DNA of 64,000 bases from JAWKOK01 sp963765875 (GTDB lineage: Bacteria; Chloroflexota; Anaerolineae; Caldilineales; Caldilineaceae). The stretch lies in NCBI GenBank assembly GCA_963765875.1, contig CAVXYK010000021.1:62001-126000 (forward strand). Direction: 5' to 3'. The position numbers were made by a program, and so were the translations under genes. The notes beneath the pieces are model-generated. The model was not told where the DNA came from and ran no database searches. It worked only from the letters and a program-made list of their open reading frames with translations. Each line of letters opens with the position of its first letter. Position 1 is the stretch's first letter. Below, in pieces: positions 35,803-44,488 of the stretch.

Positions 35803-36043
35803 TTTTCTGTCGCAGATTGAGATCCGATTCTCACAGATATCTTGCAGGCAACGAAGTTCGTCAAGAACTATCTGTGTCCCATCATTTATCCATCTGTGAC
35901 GCTACTGCAAAAAGCCTTTTCTTGACACGAATGGTCACGAATTTTCACGAATTGTGTCGTCGCCCCAGAGAGAAGATTCGTGTGAATTCGTGTCAAAATC
36001 CCTTTTTGCAGTAGAGTCATCTGTGCAAATCTGTGGCAAAAAA
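35803..36043. repeat. CACAGAT-type inverted repeat, host of MITE copy B
   Basis: Outer arms TTTTCTGTCGCAGAT (35803-35817) and, read backwards, TTTTTTGCCACAGAT (36029-36043). Without the 121-bp insert and one duplication the element is about 114 bp. It ends just before the tgt stop codon. Together with the insert it explains the gap between uppP and tgt. Confidence 0.6.
35892..36024. mobile_element. MITE copy B (6-bp TSD ATCTGT), nested in another repeat
   Basis: The element is 35898-36018 (121 bp), flanked by exact ATCTGT repeats (35892-35897 and 36019-36024). Ends: GACGCTACTGCAAAAAG and, read inward from the right, GACTCTACTGCAAAAAG. The interior matches copy A in the reverse orientation (ACACGAATT words and a GGCGACGACA core). 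Confidence 0.85.
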
Positions 36044-36046
36044 CTG

Positions 36047-37234
36047 TCAGCTGCGCATCGATGCCTGACGCTTGGCGCGCTGCTCATGCCGGACCTTCTG
36101 GTTGCTGATCTGGTAGCGCTCAAGAAACTGGCTTCGGAATGCTTCGATCCTGCCCTCCGCGATGGCCTGACGGATCTGACGCATCAGTTCGAGCATGAAA
36201 TGGACGTTGTGGATTGTGCCTAGCCGCAGCGCCGTCACTTCTTTGGCCTTGTAGAGATGGCGCAAATAGGCACGACTGAAGGTCCGGCAGGTGTAACAGC
36301 CACAATCTTCCTGCACCGGCAGCGGATCATCGGCGAAGCGCGCATTTCTCAGGTTGACACGACCGTCCGGCGTGAGCAGGCTGGCATTGCGGGCAATGCG
36401 GGTCGGCAATACGCAGTCGAACATGTCGATGCCCCTGGCAACCGCCTCAACCACATCCTCCGGCGCGCCGACGCCCATGAGGTAGCGGGGCTTGTCCGTC
36501 GGCAACGATGGACAGGTTTCGTCCAGCGTCGCGTACATCTCCTCTTTGGTCTCGCCCACGGCCAGGCCACCTACGGCATAGCCTTCGAAATCGAGCTGGG
36601 CAAGAAACTCTGCGCTCTGTTGGCGTAGGTCCGGAAAGACGCCGCCTTGGACGATGCCGAACAACGCCTGATCACGGCGCGAGTGCGCGGCTTTGCAACG
36701 CTCGGCCCAGCGGTGGGTGCGATCCAGTGCCTGGATGTTGTAGTCCCGATCCAGCGGATCCGGGCATTCGTCCAGCACCATGGCGATATCCGGCCCCAGC
36801 GCCTGCTCGATCTCCATTACCTTCTCCGGTGTGAACCGGTGGGTGCTGCCGTCGATGTGGCTGCGGAAGGTCACGCCGTCCTCATCAATGTCGCGGGAAT
36901 CGGCCAGGCTGAAGACCTGATAGCCGCCGGAATCGGTGAGAATGGGACCATTCCAGCCCATGAATTGGTGTAGGCCGCCGAACTCCCGGATCAGCTCATG
37001 GCCGGGGCGCAGGTAGAGGTGATAGGTGTTGGCCAGGATGAGATCACACCCGGCCTCGGTCAGATCGCGTGGCTCCAATGTCTTGACATTGGCCAGCGTG
37101 CCCACCGGCGCAAAGACCGGCGTCTGGATGGGGCCGTGGGGCGTTTCGAATACGCCCAGCCGTGCATCGCCGTCCTGGCCGTGAGATTGCCAATGAAATG
37201 GTTTTTGCTGAGCTTCGGTATCTGACGTTTCCAT
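36047..37234 (-). CDS. tgt: tRNA-guanine(34) transglycosylase
   Basis: A roughly 395-residue enzyme exchanging guanine-34 in GUN-anticodon tRNAs for preQ1 (bacterial type). Motifs: ILTDSGGYQVFSL (base-binding Asp), GGLAVGETKEEMY, FDCVLPTRIARN (nucleophile Asp and Arg), and the zinc site CGCYTCRTFSRAYLRHL with its distal His (C-x-C-x-x-C plus H). The N-terminus fits best from the ATG at 37234: upstream codons to 37282 show no homology, and a promoter (37242-37269) places the RNA start almost on this ATG, so the message may be leaderless. No other queuosine genes are nearby. recA lies upstream on the same strand behind a terminator-like hairpin. Confidence 0.92.
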   Translation of the reverse strand: METSDTEAQQKPFHWQSHGQDGDARLGVFETPHGPIQTPVFAPVGTLANVKTLEPRDLTEAGCDLILANTYHLYLRPGHELIREFGGLHQFMGWNGPILTDSGGYQVFSLADSRDIDEDGVTFRSHIDGSTHRFTPEKVMEIEQALGPDIAMVLDECPDPLDRDYNIQALDRTHRWAERCKAAHSRRDQALFGIVQGGVFPDLRQQSAEFLAQLDFEGYAVGGLAVGETKEEMYATLDETCPSLPTDKPRYLMGVGAPEDVVEAVARGIDMFDCVLPTRIARNASLLTPDGRVNLRNARFADDPLPVQEDCGCYTCRTFSRAYLRHLYKAKEVTALRLGTIHNVHFMLELMRQIRQAIAEGRIEAFRSQFLERYQISNQKVRHEQRAKRQASMRS

Positions 37235-37241
37235 GAAGCAC

Positions 37242-37269
37242 ATTGTACCCGTCGAATTCTCATGTGCAA
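37242..37269 (-). promoter_or_regulatory. Sigma-70-type promoter of tgt
   Basis: On the minus strand TTGCAC (37264-37269), a 16-bp spacer, then TACAAT (37242-37247). The expected transcription start, about seven bases on, coincides with the ATG at 37234. Confidence 0.55.
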
Positions 37270-37326
37270 AGGTTTGGACCATCTATGAACAAACTGGACT
37301 GCGGCCAGCCTGCCGGGCTCAGAAAG

Positions 37327-37367
37327 AACGAAAGCGCCGCATGCAGCTTGCATACGGCGCTTTCGTT
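37327..37367 (-). terminator. Terminator-like hairpin after recA
   Basis: A 13-bp perfect stem AACGAAAGCGCCG / CGGCGCTTTCGTT with a further ATGC/GCAT stem inside the loop. On the minus strand it is followed by CTTTCT. It lies 76 bases after the recA stop and before the tgt promoter. Confidence 0.7.
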
Positions 37368-37442
37368 GAAGCGGTATTCACTTCCACAAGGTTGTACACC
37401 CGACAGCGGTACTCTGGCGGGATCGCCCTGTTTGTAAAATGG

Positions 37443-38558
37443 CTACGCGGCCAGTTCCACCTCTTCTTCTTCAACACCATTCGGGGAGACATCTACCTCT
37501 TCTGCCTTGGCCACCGCAGGCACGAAGTTTACCGGCAGGCCAAAGATTTCGCGGATCTTGGCATCGATCTCGGCGGCAAGCTCAGGATTCTCGACGAGGT
37601 ATTGCTTGGCATTCTCACGACCCTGCCCTAGACGCAGATCCTCGTAGTTGTAGAAGCTGCCGCGCTTGTCGATGATGTCCTGATCCACACCCAGATCGAT
37701 GAGATCGCCTTCCGTGCTGATACCGACGTTGTACATGATATCGAACTCGGCAACCTTGAACGGGGCCGCCACCTTGTTCTTCTTGATGGTGACGCGCGTG
37801 CGGTTGCCCACGACATCGCCGCCCTGCTTGATGGCCTGAATGCGGCGGATGTCCATGCGCACGCTGGCGTAGAACTTGAGCGCCATACCGCCGCTGGTCG
37901 TCTCCGGGTTGCCGAACATGACGCCGATCTTCTGGCGCAGCTGGTTGGTGAAGATGAGGCAGGTGTCTGAAGACTTGACCGCTCCAGTCAGCTTACGCAG
38001 GGCCTGGCTCATCAAGCGGGCCTGCAAACCCATGTGGCTGTCGCCCATCTCGCCTTCGATCTCGGCCCTTGGGACCAGCGCGGCCACACTGTCGACAACG
38101 ACGACGTCCATGGCTCCTGAGCGGACCAGCGCTTCGGTGATCTCCAACGCCTGCTCACCGGTGTCCGGCTGGCTGATGTAGAGATTGTCAATGTCCACGC
38201 CGATCTTGCGGGCGTAGACCGGATCCATGGCGTGCTCAACGTCGATGAAGCCGCAGATGCCGCCCTTTTTCTGAGCCTCGGCAATCACGTGCAGACAGAC
38301 GGTTGTCTTGCCCGAACTCTCCGGACCATAGATTTCGACGATTCTGCCTTTGGGAACGCCGCCGACGCCGAGTGCGATATCCACACTGAGGCTGCCGGTC
38401 GGAATCGCTTCGATCTCTAGGCGGGTTGCGTCGCCCAATTTCATGACGACGCCGTCGCCGAATTTCTTGTTCAGGTTACTGAGGGTTGTTTCAAGCGCCT
38501 TGGTTTTTCCGTCGTTCACGGCTTCCTCCGACTTTTTCTGCTTGCTGCTGCGGGCCAT
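37443..38558 (-). CDS. recA: Recombinase RecA
   Basis: A 371-residue RecA, the strand-exchange protein of homologous recombination and co-protease for LexA. Walker A GPESSGKTT (residues 78-86), MAW-like SVDIALGVGGVPKGRIVEI, Walker B DVVVVDSVAALVP, and loop L2 region FTNQLRQKIGVMFGNPETTSGG are all standard. The C-terminus is acidic (EVDVSPNGVEEEEVEL), as in many RecAs where it restrains DNA binding. GGAGGAG lies seven bases before the ATG. The promoter at 38683-38712 is near consensus and contains a LexA-like half-dyad, with a leader of about 115 bases. A hairpin at 37327-37367 probably ends the message. Confidence 0.97.
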   Translation of the reverse strand: MARSSKQKKSEEAVNDGKTKALETTLSNLNKKFGDGVVMKLGDATRLEIEAIPTGSLSVDIALGVGGVPKGRIVEIYGPESSGKTTVCLHVIAEAQKKGGICGFIDVEHAMDPVYARKIGVDIDNLYISQPDTGEQALEITEALVRSGAMDVVVVDSVAALVPRAEIEGEMGDSHMGLQARLMSQALRKLTGAVKSSDTCLIFTNQLRQKIGVMFGNPETTSGGMALKFYASVRMDIRRIQAIKQGGDVVGNRTRVTIKKNKVAAPFKVAEFDIMYNVGISTEGDLIDLGVDQDIIDKRGSFYNYEDLRLGQGRENAKQYLVENPELAAEIDAKIREIFGLPVNFVPAVAKAEEVDVSPNGVEEEEVELAA

Positions 38559-38682
38559 ACGGACTCCTCCGGGGTTGCTGGTTCATCGGCTGTGTTGTTT
38601 GTGTGCGCTACAATGGTTGCTACAATCTTCTTCCTGCAAAGGTTTTATGTGCAGAACCAGGGTGGCTTCGGTATGTTGGACC

Positions 38683-38712
38683 ATTATAGCTCATATGTTC
38701 TAGCGGTGTCAA
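38683..38712 (-). promoter_or_regulatory. recA promoter with LexA-like dyad in the spacer
   Basis: On the minus strand a perfect -35 TTGACA (38707-38712), an 18-bp spacer and a perfect -10 TATAAT (38683-38688). The spacer contains GAACATATGAGC (38689-38700), which resembles the GAAC-N4-GTTC SOS box of Bacillus and other non-enterobacterial LexA proteins with one good half-site. Confidence 0.65.
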
Positions 38713-38775
38713 CTCTGAATTCGCCATTATGATGGCTTCATGATAGATTGCAGGAAGTTGAGAAGGAATGAAGTG

Positions 38776-39795
38776 ATGTGGAAGACAATTCTGCGCCGAT
38801 CACAACCGATCTTTCTGGTCGTGGCCTTGATCTTCGTGGCGATGCTGCTGCGAAGTCAATGGGCGGACTTGCGCGCGCATACCTGGCAACTACAGCCCGG
38901 CTGGCTGCTGATTTCCGCCATCCTGTTGTTGGCGAGTTGGGCCATGGAGATCGGCATCTGGCGACATCTCCTCCGCCTGGTTGGTGGTCGTCTGCCCTAC
39001 GCCCCGGCCATTCGAATCTGGTTCCTGAGCGCCATTGTCCGTTACATCCCCGGCAATATTTGGCAGCCGCTGAGCATGACTTTACAGGCCCAACGACGGG
39101 GCGTGCGTGCGGAAGCCACGTTGACCAGCGTCATTCTCTATCAGGTCATCATCGTGCTGGCTGTTGCACCGATCACGGCACTCTATCTGGTAACGACAGG
39201 CAATCTCGGCCTGCTGGCCGACATGTTCTCTTCGATTGCGCTTCAGTTGGTCATGGGGCTGGCTCTTCTGACCATCGCACCGGTGGTGATCTTCTTGATT
39301 CTGCCGCAACTCTTAACTGGAGCCATCAATTGGCTGTTGCGCAAAGTGGGCCGTGAACCGCTGGAAGCAGAGCTGTCAAGCGGTCGCTTACTCGCCTTGC
39401 TTCTGGTCGCTATCGTCAATTGGCTGCTTTGGGGCGGCTCCTTCGCAGCGTTAACCTTCGGACTCAACGCCTACAGCGCAGATGAGATGATTGCGCTGGC
39501 GCCCCATCTGATTGCCTCATACCCGATCGCCTACGCTATCGGTTTTCTGAGCTTTGTCACGCCCAGCGGCTTCGGCGTGCGCGAGGGGGCTTTTTATCTG
39601 CTGCTGACGCCGCTGCTAGGCGGTGGCGTCACCACGGTTATTGCCCTGGCCATGCGCGTCTGGACCACGGTAGGCGAACTGCTCATGGCCGGTCTAAGTG
39701 TGCTATTCGTACGTGGGCCGGTCGCCGACCAGACTCTATCTGCATCCTCTATGCACAACCTGGCTATCGAAGATCGCCTGCAAGAGACGCAATAG
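38776..39795 (+). CDS. LPG-synthase-type (UPF0104) membrane protein
   Basis: A roughly 339-residue polytopic membrane protein of the lysylphosphatidylglycerol-synthase TM family (UPF0104), which lacks the catalytic C-terminal domain of MprF. About eight hydrophobic segments are visible. Family marks are IRYIPGN-like IVRYIPGNIWQPLS (about 90-103) and the C-terminal TPSGFGVREGAFYLLL. Relatives are thought to flip lipids or glycolipids, or to accompany glycosyltransferases, which fits the downstream GT39 and GT2 genes. The start at 38776 is chosen for AAGGA upstream; an in-frame ATG at 38740 lacks a ribosome site and abuts the divergent recA promoter. The next gene begins 16 bases after its stop. 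Confidence 0.82.
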   Translation: MWKTILRRSQPIFLVVALIFVAMLLRSQWADLRAHTWQLQPGWLLISAILLLASWAMEIGIWRHLLRLVGGRLPYAPAIRIWFLSAIVRYIPGNIWQPLSMTLQAQRRGVRAEATLTSVILYQVIIVLAVAPITALYLVTTGNLGLLADMFSSIALQLVMGLALLTIAPVVIFLILPQLLTGAINWLLRKVGREPLEAELSSGRLLALLLVAIVNWLLWGGSFAALTFGLNAYSADEMIALAPHLIASYPIAYAIGFLSFVTPSGFGVREGAFYLLLTPLLGGGVTTVIALAMRVWTTVGELLMAGLSVLFVRGPVADQTLSASSMHNLAIEDRLQETQ

Positions 39796-39811
39796 GCGGA
39801 TCCACCTCACC

Positions 39812-41833
39812 ATGTCTACATCGATCCGAACCCGCTACAGCCTCACACTGCTTCTTCTGATCGTCGTTGCCTTTGCCCTGCGTGTCTTTCGACTGGACGC
39901 CCAGAGTCTCTGGTATGACGAAGGCGTGACCGCCATGGTCGCTCAACTTAGTTGGGCAGACCTGACGCGCTGGACGGCCAACGATATCCAACCGCCTCTC
40001 TACTACTATGTGATTGCGTTCTGGGGCCGGTTGGGGGGCTGGAGCGAGTGGAGCCTGCGCTTTCCGTCGGTCTTCTTTGGCACGCTGACTGTGCCTCTGC
40101 TGGCCGCAGTGACCCAACGGCTGTCACACAGTAGGGCGGCCGGCCTTGTCGCTGCGCTTCTGGCTACGCTCCATCCACTGCTACTCTACTACAGCCAGGA
40201 AGCGCGCATGTACGCCATGCTCACAGCGTTGGCGATTCTGGCGGCCTATTCCGTGACGGTCTTCGCGGCGGACCCGTCTCGACGATGGCCTCTGATGGTC
40301 TACGTGCTCTCCTCTGTGGCCGCAATCTACACTCACTATTTCGCCTTCTTCCTGCTGTTGGCCCTGGGCATTGCCTATTTGATTGACCAGTTTGTCTGGC
40401 AGCGTAGTGATCAGGAGATCAGCCCCTGGCGTTCGATTGGCCGCTTTGCAATCGCCAATCTGCTGGTGCTCCTGCTCTACCTGCCCTGGCTGGGCGCGAT
40501 GCTCAACCGGTTCTCTGTCGATAACAGCTACTGGCAGGGCCGGCTCAAAGTGCTGGAGGCACTGCGCACGCTCTTCATCAGCTTCGTCGCCGGCGAGTCC
40601 GTTGACCAAGGAGTCGCGGTCTGGATGCTGCTTCTCTACGCCGTCATTGCGCTGATTGCTGTCGCTGCGCTCATTCGGTCCGGTTCAGCCAGCCGGCGCC
40701 TGCTGATGTACGGCCTGCTCTGGCTCTTCGTCCCAATCGCCGCGGTGCTGCTCTTAACCTCCTACGCACCCAAATTCAACGCCCGCTACGTCATGATCGC
40801 GTTGCCCGGCTTGTTGTTGATCTGGGCCGGCGCCTTTGGGGGAATGATCGAAGAACAAAGATCGAAGAACAGAGAGTCGGCATCTTCACCGCCGACAGAT
40901 CGTCAATCCCCAATCCCCAATCCCCGATCCCTACTTCCCTACATCCCTATCCTATTCCTCTGTGTCGGCTTCCTCTACGCCGACTACAACTGGTTCATTG
41001 ATCCGACCTTCCGCAAAGATCAATGGCGCGAAGTCACCACGGATCTGCGCCAAAACGTGCAGCCCCATGAGGCCATCGTGTTGGTGAGCGGTCACGCCTG
41101 GCCGGTTTGGAATTACTATGCATCCGATCTGCCCGTCGTCCTGCTGCCCGATATCGATGTGCTAAACGTGGACTACGTGCTCGACTTTGCCGACACGGCC
41201 GCGCCAATGCGTGAGGCCGTCGAGGGCCTGGCAAACCGACCGGGCGTGTGGCTGGTCGGTTGGCAAAATGAAGTCGTGGACCCGACCGGCGTCGTGCCAG
41301 TTCAGCTTGAGCTGGCCGGACGGGAAAAGGGGCTGGACTCGCGCTACTGGGGCATCGATCTGCGGCGTTTTTCGCAGTTGAAAGCCAACTGGATTCCAGA
41401 TGAGGCGCCGATTGAGTTTCCCGTTGATGCGACCTTCGGCGATGACTCGGGTGACGCTGTCGAATTAAGCGGCTACCGGCCCGGTGACAGTGGCGAACTG
41501 CTGCTCTTCTGGAGGCCGGCAGCGAGCAACTCGCCGACCGATGCCGATTACTGGATGGCAGGCGAGACGTTGAATGCTGAGGGTGAGGTCGTGGCCCGGA
41601 TGGCTGAACGACGTCTGTCGGACTATCGCTATCCGAGCTTCCGCTGGCCGTCTGATCGGGTTGTGATGGGCAACCTGGAGCCTGCAGATTGGCTGGGCGG
41701 GGACCCGCAACCGGGCATCTATACGTTTACCGTGCAGGTCTATGATGCCAATCAAGCAACGGTCATGCCATTGACCCTTGCCGACGGCTCGTCGACGCTT
41801 TCGCTGGGGCCGATTGAGGTTGTGGTTGACTAG
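39812..41833 (+). CDS. GT39/ArnT-like membrane glycosyltransferase
   Basis: A 673-residue GT-C fold glycosyltransferase of the PMT/ArnT superfamily (GT39). The first extracytoplasmic loop has SLWYDEGVTAMVAQL, containing the catalytic Asp-Glu. About ten membrane helices follow (to about residue 400), with YYSQEARMYAMLTALA in a re-entrant position. The last 240 residues form a soluble outside domain. It probably transfers a sugar from a polyprenyl-phosphate donor to lipids or proteins on the outer face. Around bases 40856-40945 is an in-frame low-complexity stretch (QSPIPNP) between helices that looks like inserted intergenic repeat DNA. It is probably co-transcribed with the UPF0104 gene. Confidence 0.82.
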   Translation: MSTSIRTRYSLTLLLLIVVAFALRVFRLDAQSLWYDEGVTAMVAQLSWADLTRWTANDIQPPLYYYVIAFWGRLGGWSEWSLRFPSVFFGTLTVPLLAAVTQRLSHSRAAGLVAALLATLHPLLLYYSQEARMYAMLTALAILAAYSVTVFAADPSRRWPLMVYVLSSVAAIYTHYFAFFLLLALGIAYLIDQFVWQRSDQEISPWRSIGRFAIANLLVLLLYLPWLGAMLNRFSVDNSYWQGRLKVLEALRTLFISFVAGESVDQGVAVWMLLLYAVIALIAVAALIRSGSASRRLLMYGLLWLFVPIAAVLLLTSYAPKFNARYVMIALPGLLLIWAGAFGGMIEEQRSKNRESASSPPTDRQSPIPNPRSLLPYIPILFLCVGFLYADYNWFIDPTFRKDQWREVTTDLRQNVQPHEAIVLVSGHAWPVWNYYASDLPVVLLPDIDVLNVDYVLDFADTAAPMREAVEGLANRPGVWLVGWQNEVVDPTGVVPVQLELAGREKGLDSRYWGIDLRRFSQLKANWIPDEAPIEFPVDATFGDDSGDAVELSGYRPGDSGELLLFWRPAASNSPTDADYWMAGETLNAEGEVVARMAERRLSDYRYPSFRWPSDRVVMGNLEPADWLGGDPQPGIYTFTVQVYDANQATVMPLTLADGSSTLSLGPIEVVVD

Positions 41834-41886
41834 AAGCCTTGCCTCCATCTTGGGGATGCCTGACCCATCTGGTACACTGGAAACCT

Positions 41887-43335
41887 ATGATTATTGACAA
41901 TGATATGTTGCAAAAAACAGTCTCATCTGATGACGAGTGTACGGCAATCAAGCAGCCTCGACGCGACCGATTCGGCAGGTTTGGCGTCGGTTCCTGTGCC
42001 GCGGGCGGCTGTTCATCACAGCGAGTGCCCTGGTGCCAGGTGCTCTGGATCGTGGTCATTCTGACCTTCACGATTGTCGGGTTGGCCGGCTGTGGCCAGT
42101 TGGAGATGAGCAGTGGTCCACTCCTGTCCGGCACGGCCGTTGAGCCGGACTTTATTTCTCCCAATGCAGACGGAGCCGATGACGTCACCGAGATCTTCTA
42201 CAGTCTGCGTCGACCGGCAAGCATCAGCATCTATTTTGAGGACGAGGAAGGTGACCGTACCTATTTTCGCCGAGACCGTCGACGCTCTGAGGGGGACTAC
42301 AGTGTCTACTGGGGCGGCGTTGTCGATGAGCCGTTGTCGTCGAGACCGACGGCGGTACGTATGAAATCGTGAGTCGTGTACTGCCCGATGGTGAGTATAC
42401 TTGGGTCATCGAAGCAACTGACGACAAGGGCACGCTTGCATCGGCCAGCGGCACGATCACGTTGGAGGATGCGGACACCGAGGTGCCTGAATTGCATAAC
42501 TTTGCGGTCGTCCCCCAGGTCTTTCGACCCAATCAGGACGGCCTGCGCGATGATCTGGGTGAGCATCGGCTACTATCTGACAAAAGATGTGGAAGAGGTG
42601 CTGCTCTACCTCATCGATCCCGCTGACCCCGGCTTCCGCTTTTTCATCCCTGAAGAGCCGGGCGTTGTTAAGACCACCGAGCGCGGTTTTCACGAATATC
42701 GCTATGAAGGCGGCGTGGATCTCAATGCCGAGCCGCCGCCCGACGGCACCTACCAGATCATTGGTGAAGCCCGGGACCGCTCAGGCAACGCTGTGCGCGT
42801 TACGCAGGAGCTAACCATTGAAGAGGGCGGCAAGCCGCGGGCCGACGTTGCCCAGGGCGAGATCGACTGGCATGAGGAAATGAATCGCGTGGTCAGCGTT
42901 CCCCTGGGCGAGACGCTCTGCTTCACCACGATCGTCACCAACGAAGGCACAGTGCCCATCCGCACCACAGGCCCGTGGCCCGGCCAGGAGTACAGCTTCT
43001 CTGAGAACTACAATACGCTGGCCGCAGACGGCAACGAGGAGTGGTTTCAGCAGGCCGGCGTCTGGCGCTTCGGGATTAATTTTGACACGACCGGCATCGA
43101 TTTTCCTTACCGCTGGGCCGTCGGTCGGCAGGAGGACCTGGAGAAACGTATGATCGATGGCAGGGAACAATGGTACCTCCTACCTGGCCATTCGGGCGAG
43201 GTCAGCGGCTGTATCGTCTTGGACGAGAAACCGCCGGTCGGCACCAGCTTCTGGTGGGGCGGTCTGATTCATGAATTTGTCGGCGTGGCCAATAATTATA
43301 TTGACCGCATTTCCGTCCCTGTCGGCGCGCCATAG
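41887..43335 (+). CDS. Surface lipoprotein with FlgD/Ig-like repeats, two frameshifts
   Basis: Three frames make one lipoprotein of about 480 residues. An unusually long basic N-terminus precedes a hydrophobic signal ending TIVGLAGCGQ (lipobox L-A-G-C). The body has FlgD-type Ig modules: EPDFISPNADGADDVTEIFY, then PDGEYTWVIEATDDKG, a second QVFRPNQDGLRDD, and PPDGTYQIIGEARDRSGN. A C-terminal beta-sandwich follows (VPLGETLCFTTIVTNEGTVP). The frame shifts near 42332 (one base missing) and again near 42556; correcting both gives a continuous protein. NADG/NQDG-type loops may bind calcium. A TACACT hexamer sits nine bases before the ATG. Probably a cell-surface structural or binding protein. Confidence 0.7.
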
Positions 43336-43386
43336 CATCAGCCGTGAAACTGAGACAAGCCGTTTCCTTGAGATAAGAATTTCCGC

Positions 43387-44394
43387 ATGGTGAGATTGGC
43401 AGTTGTGATCGTCAACTACAATGTGCGTGAACTGCTGCATGCCTGCCTTGCCAGCGTGCAGAGATCTGCCGCGCAGACGGCTGATAAATTGACTGTTGAC
43501 ATCGTCGTCATCGACAACGCAAGCCACGACGACAGCGCAATCATGGTCGCCGCTGACTTTCCCGACGTGCACCTCGTTGCCCTAGATGACAATATCGGCT
43601 TCACCGGCGGCAACAACCTGGCCCTGAAGTATCTCGGCCTAAACTCTAGTGACGCTCACCCCCTCACCCCCTCACCCCCTCACCCCGCCACTCCCGACTA
43701 CATCCTTCTCCTCAACCCGGATACCGAAATCGTCGACGACGCCCTCTGGCGGATGGTTGAGTTTCTTGAAAGCAACCCGAAAGCCGGTGTCTGCGGTGCG
43801 CATTTCACCTATGGCGATGGTAGCTTCCAGCATGGGGCGTTTCAGTTTCCATCGCTTGCCCAGGTCATGCTCGACCTCTTTCCCCTTCCTGCCCTGCGCG
43901 GCATGCATCGGGTGCACGACAGCGGGATCAACGGTCGCTATCCGGCCTCACGCTGGCAGGGTCAAGAACCGTTTGAGGTCGACTTTGTGCTCGGCGCCGC
44001 GCTAATGGCGCGGGCGGAGGCTATCCGGGCGATCGGTGGCCTGGACGACGAATACTTCATGTACTGCGAGGAAATGGATTGGTGCTTGCGCATGGCTGAT
44101 GCGGGCTGGTCGGTTTTCGCAGTGCCCGCGGCCAGGGTCATTCACTACGCCGGCCAGAGCAGCCAGCAGGTACGATGGCCCGCATTCGAGCGCCTGTGGC
44201 GCAGCCGCTTTCGCTTTTTTGGGAAGCACACCAATCACTATTCAAAAATTGACATAACGCAAATTCGATTTGCGATACGCACATCAATGCGCCTTCGATC
44301 AGCCTCCGCTCGCGGGCGCTTTGCTGCCGGCGAGATCAGCGGAGTGCAGTTGGGTGAAGAGCTGAATGCCTATTCGGCAGTGTCGAAAATGTAG
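43387..44394 (+). CDS. GT2-family glycosyltransferase (rhamnosyltransferase-like)
   Basis: A 335-residue inverting GT-A glycosyltransferase of family 2. The N-terminal domain starts LAVVIVNYNVRELLHAC, followed by VVIDNASHDDS, NIGFTGGNNLALKY (the G-F-x-x-x-x-N block of rhamnosyltransferases) and YILLLNPDTEIVDD, where N-P-D replaces the usual D-x-D. The acceptor part has DEEMDW-type CEEMDWCLRMADAGW. A C-terminal amphipathic region probably touches the membrane. An in-frame insertion at bases 43655-43686, four CTCACCCC units, encodes a Pro-rich loop just before the nucleotide site. Likely role: surface polysaccharide synthesis. The paralogue at 59223-60308 shares the same block order without the insertion. 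Confidence 0.88.
   Translation: MVRLAVVIVNYNVRELLHACLASVQRSAAQTADKLTVDIVVIDNASHDDSAIMVAADFPDVHLVALDDNIGFTGGNNLALKYLGLNSSDAHPLTPSPPHPATPDYILLLNPDTEIVDDALWRMVEFLESNPKAGVCGAHFTYGDGSFQHGAFQFPSLAQVMLDLFPLPALRGMHRVHDSGINGRYPASRWQGQEPFEVDFVLGAALMARAEAIRAIGGLDDEYFMYCEEMDWCLRMADAGWSVFAVPAARVIHYAGQSSQQVRWPAFERLWRSRFRFFGKHTNHYSKIDITQIRFAIRTSMRLRSASARGRFAAGEISGVQLGEELNAYSAVSKM
43655..43686 (+). repeat. Four CTCACCCC units inside the GT2 gene
   Basis: The octamer CTCACCCC is repeated exactly four times, within the coding frame (HPLTPSPPHP). Unit number changes would shift the frame, so the site could switch the gene on or off. Confidence 0.8.
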
Positions 44395-44399
44395 AGGGA

Positions 44400-44479
44400 G
44401 ACAGGGTGACAAGGTGACTGGGTAGTTCATTCTTGGCCGCTTTGCCGTCATTTCAACGCCGTCACACTGTCACCTTGTC
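44400..44479. repeat. Imperfect inverted repeat between two GT2 genes
   Basis: Arms gacagggtgacaaggtgac (44400-44418) and gtcacactgtcaccttgtc (44461-44479) pair at 16 of 19 positions. It starts five bases after the upstream stop codon and may act as a terminator or be a decayed mobile element. Confidence 0.5.
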
Positions 44480-44488
44480 AAGAGAGCC

